Assembly: GCF_009909195.1 (NCBI RefSeq)
Contig: NZ_JAAAMU010000001.1
Location: 124,001 to 188,000 of the forward strand
DNA: 64,000 nt
Source: Paenibacillus sacheonensis
Lineage (GTDB): Bacteria; Bacillota; Bacilli; Paenibacillales; Paenibacillaceae
Reading direction: 5' to 3'
Of this stretch, positions 52,503 to 61,160 are shown piece by piece (positions within the stretch are counted from its first letter, which is position 1; the number at the start of each line of letters is the position of its first letter). The notes beneath the pieces were generated by a model that made no database searches, was not told the DNA's origin, and saw nothing but the letters and a program-made list of their open reading frames with translations. The position numbers were made by a program, and so were the translations under genes.

Positions 52503-53238
52503 ATGAAACAAAACAAGTACGACGACAACGGGTTTTTCGCCAATTACAGCCGGATGTCGCGTTCGATCGATGGTCTGGAGGCGGCCGGGGAATGGCATTC
52601 CTTCCGGCAGATGCTTCCGGAGCTGTCGGGGAAGCGGGTGCTGGACATCGGCTGCGGTTTCGGCTGGCACTGCCGATATGCGAGCGAGCAGGGAGCGGCT
52701 TCGGTCGTGGGGATCGATATTTCGGCGAACATGCTGGCGCGCCGCTGAGCTGACCCAAGACCCGAAGATCGAATACCGGCAGCTTGCCATCGAGGATTTG
52801 GATTACCCTGCGGGCGCGTTCGACGTCATCATCAGCTCGCTCGCGCTGCATTATATCGAGAACTTCGGCGATATTTGCCGCGAAGCGCGCCGGCTGCTCT
52901 CGCCCGGCGGAAGCTTCGTTTTCTCGACGGAGCACCCGGTATTTACCGCGCGTGCGGCGCAGGATTGGCATTATGGTCCGCAGGGCGAGAAGCTGCATTG
53001 GCCGGTCGATGGTTATTACGAGGAAGGGCTGCGGCAGGCGAGATTTCTCGAGAACGACGTCATCAAGTATCATCGCACGGTCTCCACGCTGCTGAACGCG
53101 CTCATCGAGGCGGGCTTCAGCATACGGAAGCTGTCGGAGCCTCAGCCGACGCCGGATATGATCGCTGCGGTGCCGGAGATGCAAGACGAGCTTCGGCGGC
53201 CGCTGTTTCTGATGATTGCCGCGGATCGGGCTGGATGA
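52503..53238 (+). pseudogene. SAM-dependent methyltransferase broken by a frameshift
   Basis: The first frame (52503-52748) encodes about 80 residues with motif I RVLDIGCGFGWHCRYA and strand 2 VVGIDISANMLARR, then stops. From about 52745 the +1 frame continues with AELTQDPKIEYRQLAIEDLDY, FDVIISSLALHYIENF and RRLLSPGGSFVFSTEHP to 53238. Removing one C from GCGCGCCGCTG at about 52741-52744 restores a normal 245-residue UbiE/Methyltransf_11 protein. The second half keeps good codon use, so the break is recent or a sequence error. Ribosome site GAGGAGGAA precedes the ATG. Confidence 0.88.
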
Positions 53239-53260
53239 AGCGCTGCAGTCGCACACAAAT

Positions 53261-53315
53261 AAAGGCTTGTCCGCCGATGGAAGCTCCATAGCTTCCGTCG
53301 CGGACAAGCCTTTTT
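53261..53315. terminator. Bidirectional terminator
   Basis: AAAGGCTTGTCCGC (53261-53274) pairs with GCGGACAAGCCTTT (53300-53313), with an inner GGAAGC/GCTTCC stem, between converging genes. Confidence 0.92.
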
Positions 53316-53317
53316 GG

Positions 53318-54556
53318 TTAAGAATGCAGCGTCCCGCGCAGCGCCGCGCGCGAATCCTTGTGGCTGCGGTTCATCGCCGCATGCACGATGAAAGCGGCGG
53401 CGGCCATCGACGCGGTGACGACCGCAAGCCAAGCGACGGGTATTAACCCTCCGCCGTCGTACAGGCTGCCCATCACGTAAGGACCGATGACTCGGCCTGC
53501 GGAACCGATCCCGCCTGCCAGGCCGAGGTAGAACGGCGCATGCTTGCGACCGTTCTCGCTCAGGAAGGCCGGAATGGCAGGCGCGATCAGCATCTCCCCG
53601 AGCGTCGTGAGCACCATGCCGAACACCATGCCCGCGAAGCTGTGCATCGCAAGCATCACGGCATAGCCAAGCAAGTAAAACACGGCGCTGGCCGTCAATT
53701 GGGATTTGATCGAGCCGGCGGCGGTCCGTTTGATCAGATTCGTGACCGGCTGGGCGACGAAGATGAGGATCCCGTTGAGCGTCCACAGAAAACCGAACAT
53801 CTGCTTCGGCATATCGTGCTCGATAATGAACGGGGAGACGCCGGTGTTCCAGATGCTGTTGCCTAGGTTGATGAGCATGGCTCCGAGCGCCATGAACAAG
53901 TAGATGCGCACGTCTTTCAACAACGTCCACAGTCCTTCCCGCTGCCCGGCCCGCTTCTTAAGCAGGCTTGCGCCTTCACCGCTGCCGCCGGTTCCGACCT
54001 GCTTCAAGTAAAACAGGAAGAACACGGCGAACACGCCGGAGGATACGCCGTTCAAGATAAAGCTGAGCGAATAGGAAGCGTCCGCGAGAAAGCCGCTGAG
54101 CGCCGTGCCGATCGCCACGCCGATGTTGTTGGCGACATAGACGACGTTGTACAGTTCTCCGCGGCGATCGGCGAAGCGAAATCCGATGAACGCTTGGATG
54201 GCCGGCATGGAGAGCGCGTTAAACAGCCCGATCAGTCCCATCATCGCGATGAAGACCGTCCAAGCATGGCTCAGCGCCGGCAGCAGCAGCAATCCGATCG
54301 CGTTCATGGCGAGCGCGCCGATGATGAGCCTTTTCACGCCGATGCGATGATACAGCGCGCCGCCGAGCAGCTGCCCGGCGATCCCGCCAAGCGATTGTAC
54401 GAGGATGACGAGGCCGGCATCCGACATGCTGCGCCCGAGCTCATCGAACACGAACATCGTGACGAGCGGCCACATGAGCGCGCTTCCGATGGCATTGACG
54501 AGGCTGGCAAGCAGAAAAACCTTGATTTCCTTCGGATAGGAAGAGAGCATTCGCAT
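53318..54556 (-). CDS. MFS exporter
   Basis: A 412-residue major facilitator with 12 predicted helices. The cytoplasmic loop 2-3 motif is GGALYHRIGVKRLI, a modified MFS motif A, and the central loop (KKRAGQREGLWTLLKDVR) separates the halves. The layout fits the DHA1-type drug exporters of Bacillales. No regulator is adjacent; it is separated from both neighbours by terminators or promoters. Its ATG has no good ribosome site (the second Met, 6 nt on, is no better), so the start is uncertain. Substrate unknown. Confidence 0.92.
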   Translation of the reverse strand: MRMLSSYPKEIKVFLLASLVNAIGSALMWPLVTMFVFDELGRSMSDAGLVILVQSLGGIAGQLLGGALYHRIGVKRLIIGALAMNAIGLLLLPALSHAWTVFIAMMGLIGLFNALSMPAIQAFIGFRFADRRGELYNVVYVANNIGVAIGTALSGFLADASYSLSFILNGVSSGVFAVFFLFYLKQVGTGGSGEGASLLKKRAGQREGLWTLLKDVRIYLFMALGAMLINLGNSIWNTGVSPFIIEHDMPKQMFGFLWTLNGILIFVAQPVTNLIKRTAAGSIKSQLTASAVFYLLGYAVMLAMHSFAGMVFGMVLTTLGEMLIAPAIPAFLSENGRKHAPFYLGLAGGIGSAGRVIGPYVMGSLYDGGGLIPVAWLAVVTASMAAAAFIVHAAMNRSHKDSRAALRGTLHS

Positions 54557-54778
54557 GCTAGGGGCACCCCCGGTGAGTCGTTCTAAGATGGCAAGCCTTT
54601 ATTATACCGTATCCGGCGGGGGGATGCAGAGGCGGTATTTGCCAATTGTCTCGTGAAGAGGCGGCGTGCGTAGACCTCTAGAACCTATGACATTTGCTAA
54701 TCGCGTTGATTTACATGCCAATCTAATTCAAATCGAATCCTGTTCACTTTATCCGGCTCTCTCTCGAAGGCCGGTTGT

Positions 54779-55642
54779 TTATCGTCGCCACTGCGACGGG
54801 GAGACGCCCATGTATTTCTTGAATACCGTGGCAAAATGCTGGCTCGTCTTGTAACCGAGATCCATCGCGATGCCCGTCACGCTGGTCCCGGGCAGCCGAA
54901 GCAGCTCGCAGGCCCGGTTCATGCGGAGCCGGTCGATGTAACCGGCGGGAGACTGGCCGTGCATATCCTGGAACAGCCGGTAGAAATGCGATTCGCTGAC
55001 GCCGACTTTCGCGGCCAGCTCCTTGTTCGCCCAGCGCCGCTCGGGATCGGCTTCGATCTCGGCCGTAAGCGCGAGCATCGCTTCGCAAAGATCGCCGGGG
55101 AGCTGCCGGGCGACGGGCGGATACAGCAGCTGCAGCAAGATCGCGAGCAGATAATGGCGAACCAGGAACAGGTCGGCGGCCGTCCCCTGGCGGAGCAGGC
55201 CGCGCAGCTTGAGCAACGACTCGCGTACGCGCATATCCACGCTGACGATCCGCGGCAGGGATGCGAGGGCATCGCCGATCCGGAACCGGTCCGCTTCGCC
55301 GAAGCCGAGCCAGTCCGGCAGCTCGCGGGGATCGACGACGATAATCCACCAGATGCTGGACGGCTCCATGTAATGGAACCTGGCGCGATGCCACTCGCCG
55401 GGCTTGGTGTGGAAGAACTGACCCGCATGGGAAGCGTGCAGCTCGTCGCCTACCTCCCACGACACCTTGCTGTTCTCGACATAGACGAATTCGAAGCAGC
55501 GCTCATGCCGATGATCGGAGAGCGCCATCGCCTCCTGGTTCCGGTCGAAGCCCATCATTTCAACCTCGGGAAAAGACGCGAACTCGCCATCCTGCTCCCA
55601 TTCATACACCCAGCGGACGGAATCGCTTTTGCTCCGGGACAA
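54779..55642 (-). CDS. AraC-family regulator with cupin sensor domain
   Basis: A 287-residue regulator. The N-terminal cupin-type ligand domain contains HRHERCFEFVYVENSKVSWEVG. The C-terminal AraC domain has two helix-turn-helix motifs: WANKELAAKVGVSESHFYRLFQ and TSVTGIAMDLGYKTSQHFATVFKKYMGVSPSQWRR. It starts with TTG behind GAGG. It is divergent from the PhyH dioxygenase gene (157 nt between starts), so it probably activates that gene when its ligand binds (inference). No signal for other targets. Confidence 0.93.
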   Translation of the reverse strand: MSRSKSDSVRWVYEWEQDGEFASFPEVEMMGFDRNQEAMALSDHRHERCFEFVYVENSKVSWEVGDELHASHAGQFFHTKPGEWHRARFHYMEPSSIWWIIVVDPRELPDWLGFGEADRFRIGDALASLPRIVSVDMRVRESLLKLRGLLRQGTAADLFLVRHYLLAILLQLLYPPVARQLPGDLCEAMLALTAEIEADPERRWANKELAAKVGVSESHFYRLFQDMHGQSPAGYIDRLRMNRACELLRLPGTSVTGIAMDLGYKTSQHFATVFKKYMGVSPSQWRR

Positions 55643-55748
55643 GCCGCCTCAACGCCTTTCATCGTGTTTCTGATCATCTGCATGTTTCTAATCCTATTTG
55701 ATAGCTTCGTGGAAGTCAACGGGATGCCGGGGCACTACAATGAGGATA

Positions 55749-55762
55749 TGTAAGCGCTGCAT
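55749..55762 (+). promoter_or_regulatory. Possible CcpA cre site
   Basis: TGTAAGCGCTGCAT matches most of the cre consensus and lies 37 nt before the PhyH start, in the interval shared with the AraC gene. Confidence 0.35.
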
Positions 55763-55798
55763 CCACACTTAAGCGAGACGAAAGAGGCGATCGAATTC

Positions 55799-56626
55799 AT
55801 GGGCGTGATTAAGTATCAAGTGACGGAAGAGGACAAGAAGCGGTTTGACGAGGACGGCTACTGGATCAGCCCGAAGCTGATCGACGATGAGACGATCCAG
55901 CGCTTGCGCGAGGCGCATGAGCGTATATGGAACAAGAAGCACGACGGCCACGGGCTGCCGTTCTATCATTATTCGCTGCCGGAGAACCCGCTGGCCATCC
56001 GCAAGCTGGATAACGGCTGGTGGATCAACGACGAGGTTCGCTCCGTCGTGACCAACCGCAATTTGGGCCATATGGCAGCCGAGCTGCTGAACGAGGATTC
56101 CATCCGGCTATGGCATGATCAGGTCATCTACAAGCCCGGCACGAACGGACAGGAGACCAAGGCCGGCAATGTCGGCTGGCATCAGGATTACGGCTATTGG
56201 CGCAACAGCAGCACGTCGAACATGGTGACGGTCTGGATCGCGCTGCAGGATACGGATCTAACGAACGGCGGCATGATGACGATTCTCGGTTCGCATAAGT
56301 GGGGCGCGGTTGAAGGCAGCGATACGTTCTTCGAGCAGGACATGAGCAAGCTGAAGGAGAAGTTCGCGAAGCGCGACTGGGTCGAGGAGCCGTGCATCCT
56401 GAAGGCCGGCCAGGCAAGCTTCCATCATGCCTTGACGTTCCACGGTTCGGGGCCGAACTTGACGAACGATGCCCGCTTGTCGATCGTGGCGCATCTCATG
56501 CCGGGCGATACGTACTACCGCGGCGGGAAGCAAAGGCATGATAATCTTCGTCTGCTGGGCGCGCGGCCTGAGCCGGGCATGCGCTTCGATCGGGAAGAAT
56601 ATTTCCCGACGCTGTACAGCAGGTAG
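55799..56626 (+). CDS. Phytanoyl-CoA dioxygenase (PhyH) family protein
   Basis: A 275-residue Fe(II)/2-oxoglutarate oxygenase with metal ligands H128 and D130 (GWHQDYGYW) and H215 (ALTFHGSGPN); the 2-oxoglutarate arginine is in NDARLSIVAH. It is only distantly similar to the 6004 protein, so the two likely have different substrates. It is encoded divergently from an AraC regulator. AAAGAGG lies 11 nt before ATG. Substrate unknown; the family acts on lipids, amino acids and natural-product intermediates. Confidence 0.92.
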   Translation: MGVIKYQVTEEDKKRFDEDGYWISPKLIDDETIQRLREAHERIWNKKHDGHGLPFYHYSLPENPLAIRKLDNGWWINDEVRSVVTNRNLGHMAAELLNEDSIRLWHDQVIYKPGTNGQETKAGNVGWHQDYGYWRNSSTSNMVTVWIALQDTDLTNGGMMTILGSHKWGAVEGSDTFFEQDMSKLKEKFAKRDWVEEPCILKAGQASFHHALTFHGSGPNLTNDARLSIVAHLMPGDTYYRGGKQRHDNLRLLGARPEPGMRFDREEYFPTLYSR

Positions 56627-56684
56627 CTTTCATACGAACGACCGCTGCAACGAAGGAACGCGGCCGGGACGCGTGATGCGCAAT

Positions 56685-56730
56685 ACACGAAAGACCGCGA
56701 TCCCCGCAGGGGCTGCGGTCTTTCGTGTTG
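56685..56730. terminator. Strong terminator
   Basis: ACACGAAAGACCGC (56685-56698) pairs with GCGGTCTTTCGTGT (56715-56728), with an inner CCCC/GGGG stem. Confidence 0.92.
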
Positions 56731-56849
56731 TGTTTGCGCAGCGGTTGGGTCATGCTTAGAATCAGTATCGAACCAACACGCGAACAGCGTGCAGCGGTGC
56801 AGCTAGTAAGGAGCACCGGGAACATCAGAAACACAAGGAGCGAAACATC

Positions 56850-57317
56850 ATGATACGAGCGATTGATTTAACGGATCCCGCCGAGACGAGGCGGCTGCTT
56901 GAGCTGCAGCGGGTCTCTTACCGCGTGGAAGCGGAGTTGATCGGCTTCGACGGCATACCGGGACTGCATGATACGGCGGCATCCATTCGCAATTGCGGGG
57001 AGACGTTCTTCGGCTGGTTCGAATCGGAGCAGCTCGCAGGAGCGGTCTCGTACAAGACCGATTCGGGCGTCGTCGATATTCACCGGCTTGTCGTGGACCC
57101 GGGGCATTTTCGCAGAGGCATCGGAGAACGTCTGATTCGGCATGTGCTCCGAACGTTGGCGGATGGCACGGACAAGTTTCTCGTGGCGACGGGGACAGCG
57201 AATGATCCTGCCAAGCGGTTGTATCTTAAGCTGGGGTTCGTGCGGATTCGCGATTTCGAAGCCGAGCCGAACGTTTGGATTACCGAGTACGAGCGCTCGG
57301 CGAACCGAATGTCTTGA
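56850..57317 (+). CDS. GNAT-family acetyltransferase
   Basis: A 155-residue N-acetyltransferase. The acetyl-CoA loop is HRLVVDPGHFRRGIGERLIRHVL (motif A, RRGIGE) and motif B is AKRLYLKLGFVR. Acceptor unknown; small GNATs act on amines of antibiotics, polyamines or protein N-termini. Ribosome site AAGGAG lies 8 nt before ATG. It stands alone ahead of a strong terminator. Confidence 0.92.
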   Translation: MIRAIDLTDPAETRRLLELQRVSYRVEAELIGFDGIPGLHDTAASIRNCGETFFGWFESEQLAGAVSYKTDSGVVDIHRLVVDPGHFRRGIGERLIRHVLRTLADGTDKFLVATGTANDPAKRLYLKLGFVRIRDFEAEPNVWITEYERSANRMS

Positions 57318-57376
57318 GGCGCCGTCTCGGGGAACGGTAGTCATATCGTCAATGCGATAAGCTTCAGCCCGATGTG

Positions 57377-57418
57377 AAACCTTTACTTGCCCGGCAGGGC
57401 AGGTGGAGGTTTTTTTTT
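57377..57418 (+). terminator. Terminator of the GNAT gene
   Basis: ACTTGCCC (57385-57392) pairs with GGGCAGGT (57397-57404), extended by AAACCT/AGGTTT, then eight or more T residues. Confidence 0.93.
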
Positions 57419-57608
57419 AGCGCAAAGGAATTCCAATCCAGACGAGAACAAAACAAATGAAAATAAACCTTTTACTCCAGGTTAATGCCGTCCTTATAGT
57501 TGAGGTTTACAGTAAAGCAGCGGAATGCGGAATTATCATCGTCTCGAAAGTCCAAGGTTGATTTGTGCTGGCTGACTTAAGGCTAATCGTGACGACAATC
57601 CAATTGTC

Positions 57609-57650
57609 AAAATCAAAAACAAAGTAAAACCAACTAAAATCAATTAAAAA
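57609..57650. other. Phased A-tracts, probably curved DNA
   Basis: A-tracts at 57609-57612, 57615-57619, 57626-57629, 57636-57639 and 57646-57650; the last four are centred about 10.3 bp apart, the spacing that bends DNA. They lie in the gene-poor interval 57419-58066, upstream of a TATACT box (57695-57700). The short frame 57700-57945 in that interval has no ribosome site and no recognisable features; I do not call it a gene. Confidence 0.55.
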
Positions 57651-58066
57651 CAATTTATTAATATGGTTTTGATATGCATTTTACAATTCGCCTCTATACT
57701 TGGTTTGTCCCGGTAAAGGGAACGAACGAATTCGCTGGCGGAGGGGCGCCTTCTACCGGCTGACGCTAAAGCCGCTGACGAAGCAGCGCACTGCGGCTGG
57801 AGAGATGATCGCCGACGTCAACAGCGCCATGATTCGTCAGCTTCATCTTGACAAGAACCGCCGCGTTCACGTTCTATTGCCGAGCGTACATCTCATTTCA
57901 TTCGGGAATGTGCGTCCGCCGGCGTTAACCGAGGTGGTCGTGTGAACGGGGCCAAACGATATACGGCTCTCACCCGCGGCTGGGGAAGAGAGGGTTGGGG
58001 CTTGCGCGCAACCAGCTCAAGCGCAAGACGCAGGCATGGCAATCCAGAACGAACGAGGAGAGATAA

Positions 58067-59179
58067 ATGATGAAGGAAGCATCCGTGGACAGGCCTTATC
58101 TGCTGCTCACGCCGGGGCCGCTCACGACTTCGGCGACGGTCAAGGAAGCCATGCTTCGCGACTGGTGCACGTGGGACAGCGACTATAACGGACTCGTGCA
58201 GAGCATCCGCGAGCGTCTGACGGCATTGGCGACGAAGCGAAGCGACGAATACACTACCGTGCTGATGCAGGGCAGCGGAACCTTCAGCGTCGAAGCCGTC
58301 ATCGGCACGGTCATCCCCCGGGATGGCAGGCTGCTGGTCTTGACGAACGGCGCCTACGGCAATCGAATCGCCCAAATGGCGCGAATATACGGCATCGCGG
58401 TATCCGTGCAGGACTTCAGCGAGACGGAGCCGGTCGTGCCGGAGCGCGTCGAGCAGCGGCTGAGCGAGGAGCCGGATATTACGCACGTGGCGGTGGTGCA
58501 TTGCGAGACGACGACCGGCATGCTGAATCCGATCGCGGCTATCGCGGCGGCCGTCAAGGACAGCGGCAGGACGCTGATCGTCGATGCGATGAGCAGCTTC
58601 GGCGGCATCCCGCTCGATGTGGCCGACCTGCGGATCGATTATTTGATCAGCAGCGCCAATAAATGCATCCAGGGCGTTCCCGGCTTCGGCTTCGTCATCG
58701 CCAATCGCCGATCCCTGATGCGCTGCGAAGGCCAAGCCCGTTCCCTGTCGCTCGACTTGTACGATCAATGGGCGACCATGGAAACGGGAGACGGCAAATG
58801 GCGGTTCACGTCGCCGACGCATGTCGTCCGCGCCTTCGACCAGGCGCTTCGCGAGCTGGAACAGGAAGGCGGGATCGAAGCGCGCTGCGAGCGGTACAAA
58901 GCGAACCAGGAGCTGCTCGTGAACGGCATGCAGCAGCTCGGCTTCTGCGCGCTGCTGAAGAAACCGCTGCAATCCCCGTTCATAACGGCGTTCTACTGCC
59001 CGCCGGTTGCGTCGTTCAGCTTCATGGAGCTGTACGCGCGCCTCAAGGCTGCGGGTTTCGTTATCTACCCGGGCAAGATCAGCGCCGCGGACACGTTCCG
59101 GATCGGCACGATCGGCGAGGTATACCGGGAGGACATCGCGAAGCTGCTGGAAATCATGGAGGAACTGCGCTTCTGGTAA
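58067..59179 (+). CDS. phnW: 2-aminoethylphosphonate:pyruvate aminotransferase
   Basis: A 370-residue class V PLP aminotransferase. The N-terminal [19 protein letters not shown] and [19 protein letters not shown], and [13 protein letters not shown], are diagnostic of PhnW. The PLP lysine is K199 in [15 protein letters not shown]. It converts 2-aminoethylphosphonate to phosphonoacetaldehyde. The usual partner phnX (phosphonatase), or phnY/phnA, is not in the window, so the aldehyde must be handled elsewhere or the true substrate is a related amino-phosphonate. GAGGAGAG precedes ATG; a DeoR gene follows. Confidence 0.93.
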   Translation: MMKEASVDRPYLLLTPGPLTTSATVKEAMLRDWCTWDSDYNGLVQSIRERLTALATKRSDEYTTVLMQGSGTFSVEAVIGTVIPRDGRLLVLTNGAYGNRIAQMARIYGIAVSVQDFSETEPVVPERVEQRLSEEPDITHVAVVHCETTTGMLNPIAAIAAAVKDSGRTLIVDAMSSFGGIPLDVADLRIDYLISSANKCIQGVPGFGFVIANRRSLMRCEGQARSLSLDLYDQWATMETGDGKWRFTSPTHVVRAFDQALRELEQEGGIEARCERYKANQELLVNGMQQLGFCALLKKPLQSPFITAFYCPPVASFSFMELYARLKAAGFVIYPGKISAADTFRIGTIGEVYREDIAKLLEIMEELRFW

Positions 59180-59300
59180 CGGCGGATACGTTTGAGCAAG
59201 GCCGCTACTACCTTTCATAGGCAGGAATCCGCGGTCCCATGAGGGAATGGTAAGGATCGGTTCATGCAGCGGGACACGAATGCGAAAGGGGACGGCCGCA

Positions 59301-60086
59301 TTGTCACTGGTCGGAGAAGAACGGAAACGCGAAATACTGGAACTCATCAACGACGCGGGCAAGGTGCGCACCAACGATCTCGTGAGTCGGCTGAGCGTGT
59401 CCTCGGAGACGATCCGGCGGTATTTGGAGGAATTGGAAGAGGAGAATCGGCTGAAGCGCGTCTACGGAGGCGCCGTCAAGATCACGCTGGCGCACGAGGA
59501 GCCGCCCCATACCAAACGGGAGGTGCTGCGCGCGGAGGAGAAGAAGCGCATCGGCTGCGCCGCGGCGGGATTGGTTCAGGACCGCGACGTCATCGTGATC
59601 GACGACGGTTCGACGTCGCTGCAGATGATCCCGTTCCTGATCTACAAGCAGCAGCTTACGATCATCACCAACTCCGTCTCGGGCTTGAACATGCTGATCG
59701 ACTATCAGAACAAGGAGCTGTTCGACGGAGACGTCTTCTTCGTGGGCGGCAAGATCGATCCGCGGCATTACCGCAGCTCCGGCACGATCGCGGAGAAAAT
59801 CATGGCCGATTTCTATGTGAACAAAGCCTTTATTACGATTGACGGCATGCTTCCGGCGCAGGGCATCACCAGCTTCGACGCGGACAGGGCGGTGCTTGCG
59901 AGAAGATTCATGCAGAACAGCGATGCGAGCATCGTGCTGACGGACAGCTCCAAGCTGGGGAACGGCACGCTTCACAAAATCGCCGATTGGAACGAAATCG
60001 ACATGGTCGTCTGCGAGAAGCCGCATCCGGCGGAATGGAAAACGGCGCTTGCGGCCGACGGCGTGGAATGGGTCGTTGCCGAATAA
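59301..60086 (+). CDS. DeoR-family transcription repressor (RhaR-like candidate)
   Basis: A 261-residue regulator. The N-terminal HTH is RKREILELINDAGKVRTNDLVSRLSVSSETIRRYLEELEEENRLKRVYGGAV, canonical for DeoR. The sugar-phosphate-binding ISOCOT-type domain has IDDGSTSLQMIPFL and ILTDSSKLG. TTG 59301 is preferred because AAAGGGG lies 9 nt upstream and it places the HTH as in the family; ATG 59280 is the alternative. It is one kilobase upstream of the rhamnose genes, and in Bacillus a DeoR protein controls rha genes, so this role is inferred. It may instead or also regulate phnW. Confidence 0.92.
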   Translation: MSLVGEERKREILELINDAGKVRTNDLVSRLSVSSETIRRYLEELEEENRLKRVYGGAVKITLAHEEPPHTKREVLRAEEKKRIGCAAAGLVQDRDVIVIDDGSTSLQMIPFLIYKQQLTIITNSVSGLNMLIDYQNKELFDGDVFFVGGKIDPRHYRSSGTIAEKIMADFYVNKAFITIDGMLPAQGITSFDADRAVLARRFMQNSDASIVLTDSSKLGNGTLHKIADWNEIDMVVCEKPHPAEWKTALAADGVEWVVAE

Positions 60087-60151
60087 TGGCGCAGCGGAAG
60101 CAGCGTCAAGGGCGCGGCTCGGCCGAGAGAATGACGTTGTTGGACAAGCAA

Positions 60152-60198
60152 AAACGCATCCTGCATAGCCGCGATCGGCGGTGCTGCAGGATGCGTTT
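60152..60198. terminator. Hairpin after the DeoR gene
   Basis: AAACGCATCCTGCA (60152-60165) pairs perfectly with TGCAGGATGCGTTT (60185-60198), with an inner CCGC/GCGG stem. Confidence 0.85.
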
Positions 60199-60436
60199 CG
60201 TCGTTCCGAGCAAGCCCACTACCGTGCGCCCGCTTTGCGGGAGGAGCCTGTCCGAGAAGCGGTCCTCCCCAGCCTGTCCTCCATGGGATCATGGTTCGCG
60301 TAACGCTCCTGCGACTCCCACTTGTTCTCGTCCAAGATCAGTCTGCACAGCAATGCCGTGTAGGTTACTCCCCAGCTTCTTCGTTTCAAGTTCTCACTCC
60401 CTTTTCATATTAGAGCCGTCCAAGGTCGAGGCGACG

Positions 60437-60466
60437 TTGTAAACGATTTGTAAGTATTCCTATACT
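60437..60466 (+). promoter_or_regulatory. SigA promoter candidate
   Basis: TTGTAA (60437-60442), 18 bp, TATACT (60461-60466), upstream of the 45-bp repeats and the small membrane protein gene. Confidence 0.5.
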
Positions 60467-60499
60467 TCATTAACCAATATGTGGGATATTAATCAGGTA

Positions 60500-60633
60500 C
60501 GGATGATTGGTTTGCGTGAACGGCAGGGAACGCAGCATTCATCTCGGATGATTGGTTTGCGTGAACGGCAGGGAACGCAGCATTCATCACACGGATTGGT
60601 TTGCGTGCACGATAGGGCAAGCAGCATTCATCT
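60500..60633 (+). repeat. Three 45-bp direct repeats in the leader of a membrane protein gene
   Basis: Copies at 60500-60544 and 60545-60589 are identical except at the last base. A third, diverged copy (60592-60633, 42 bp) lacks three bases near its start. Each of the first two contains TGCGT...ACGCA able to fold into a small hairpin. The array lies between the promoter candidate and the ribosome site of the 60659 gene. It keeps the upstream frame open, but I regard it as untranslated. Confidence 0.85.
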
Positions 60634-60658
60634 CACGGTAAAAAGGGAGGTACATTGC

Positions 60659-60949
60659 ATGAATAAGCTTCCGTGGTATTCGAAGTTTTTCCAATTAACG
60701 GAGAACGGGTTCTTGTGGATCAGCTTGCTCATCGGCCTTGCGGTCGTCGTCGGCTTGATCGCGGCGTTTACGGTATTCAGGCATCGACTGTCGGGCAAGA
60801 AGTTGATGTTCATGGGCGGCCAGCTGATCGTGCTGGGCGCGATTCTGAACCTGATCGTGGATTTTAAATATCATTTTCCGAGTGCGGCCTTTATCTGCAT
60901 CCTGCTCGGCGTCGTCGTCAGCTTCATCGGCTTGTATCGCAGGGATTAA
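60659..60949 (+). CDS. Small three-helix membrane protein
   Basis: A 96-residue integral membrane protein. Helices are at about 17-40 (FLWISLLIGLAVVVGLIAAF), 50-66 (KLMFMGGQLIVLGAILNLIV) and 73-92 (AAFICILLGVVVSFIGLY), with short charged ends. No family recognised beyond small Bacillales membrane proteins. ATG 60659 has GGGAGG 8 nt upstream; the in-frame stretch before it is the repeat array. A terminator follows, so it is transcribed alone, from the promoter at 60437. Confidence 0.85.
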   Translation: MNKLPWYSKFFQLTENGFLWISLLIGLAVVVGLIAAFTVFRHRLSGKKLMFMGGQLIVLGAILNLIVDFKYHFPSAAFICILLGVVVSFIGLYRRD

Positions 60950-60990
60950 CGGGTGGCAGCCTTCCTCATGGACGGATTTTAAGACCGCTG

Positions 60991-61029
60991 AAGACCCGGT
61001 TCCGATTTATTCGGAATCGGGTCTTTGTT
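60991..61029 (+). terminator. Strong terminator
   Basis: Arms 60991-61005 and 61011-61025 pair over 15 bp with one wobble, then a T-rich run. Confidence 0.92.
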
Positions 61030-61044
61030 TCGTTCCGAAATAAA

Positions 61045-61104
61045 CAATATATTTTTGTTTTTGTTTGAAATTGTATATTCAAACATAAACAAACATGCTA
61101 AACT
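61045..61104 (+). promoter_or_regulatory. DeoR-type operator region of the rhamnose operon
   Basis: TGTTTGAA (61062-61069), 8 bp, TTCAAACA (61078-61085) form an inverted repeat, flanked by repeats of TTTTGTTT on one side and AAACAAACA on the other. Repeated TTTGTTT-like elements are usual for DeoR repressors. TGCTAAACT (61096-61104) may be an extended -10. Confidence 0.55.
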
Positions 61105-61160
61105 GAATGCAAACGAACGCAATCATGCACGCTAATCATTCATTCATCGGAGGTAAAGCA

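Noticed and set aside
57700..57945. 81-codon frame before phnW
   Set aside because: TTG start without ribosome site, no motif, composition like non-coding DNA.
60479..60658. Upstream extension of the small membrane protein with 15-residue repeats
   Set aside because: The frame is open only because the DNA repeat is 45 bp. ATG 60659 has a good ribosome site and the extension has none.
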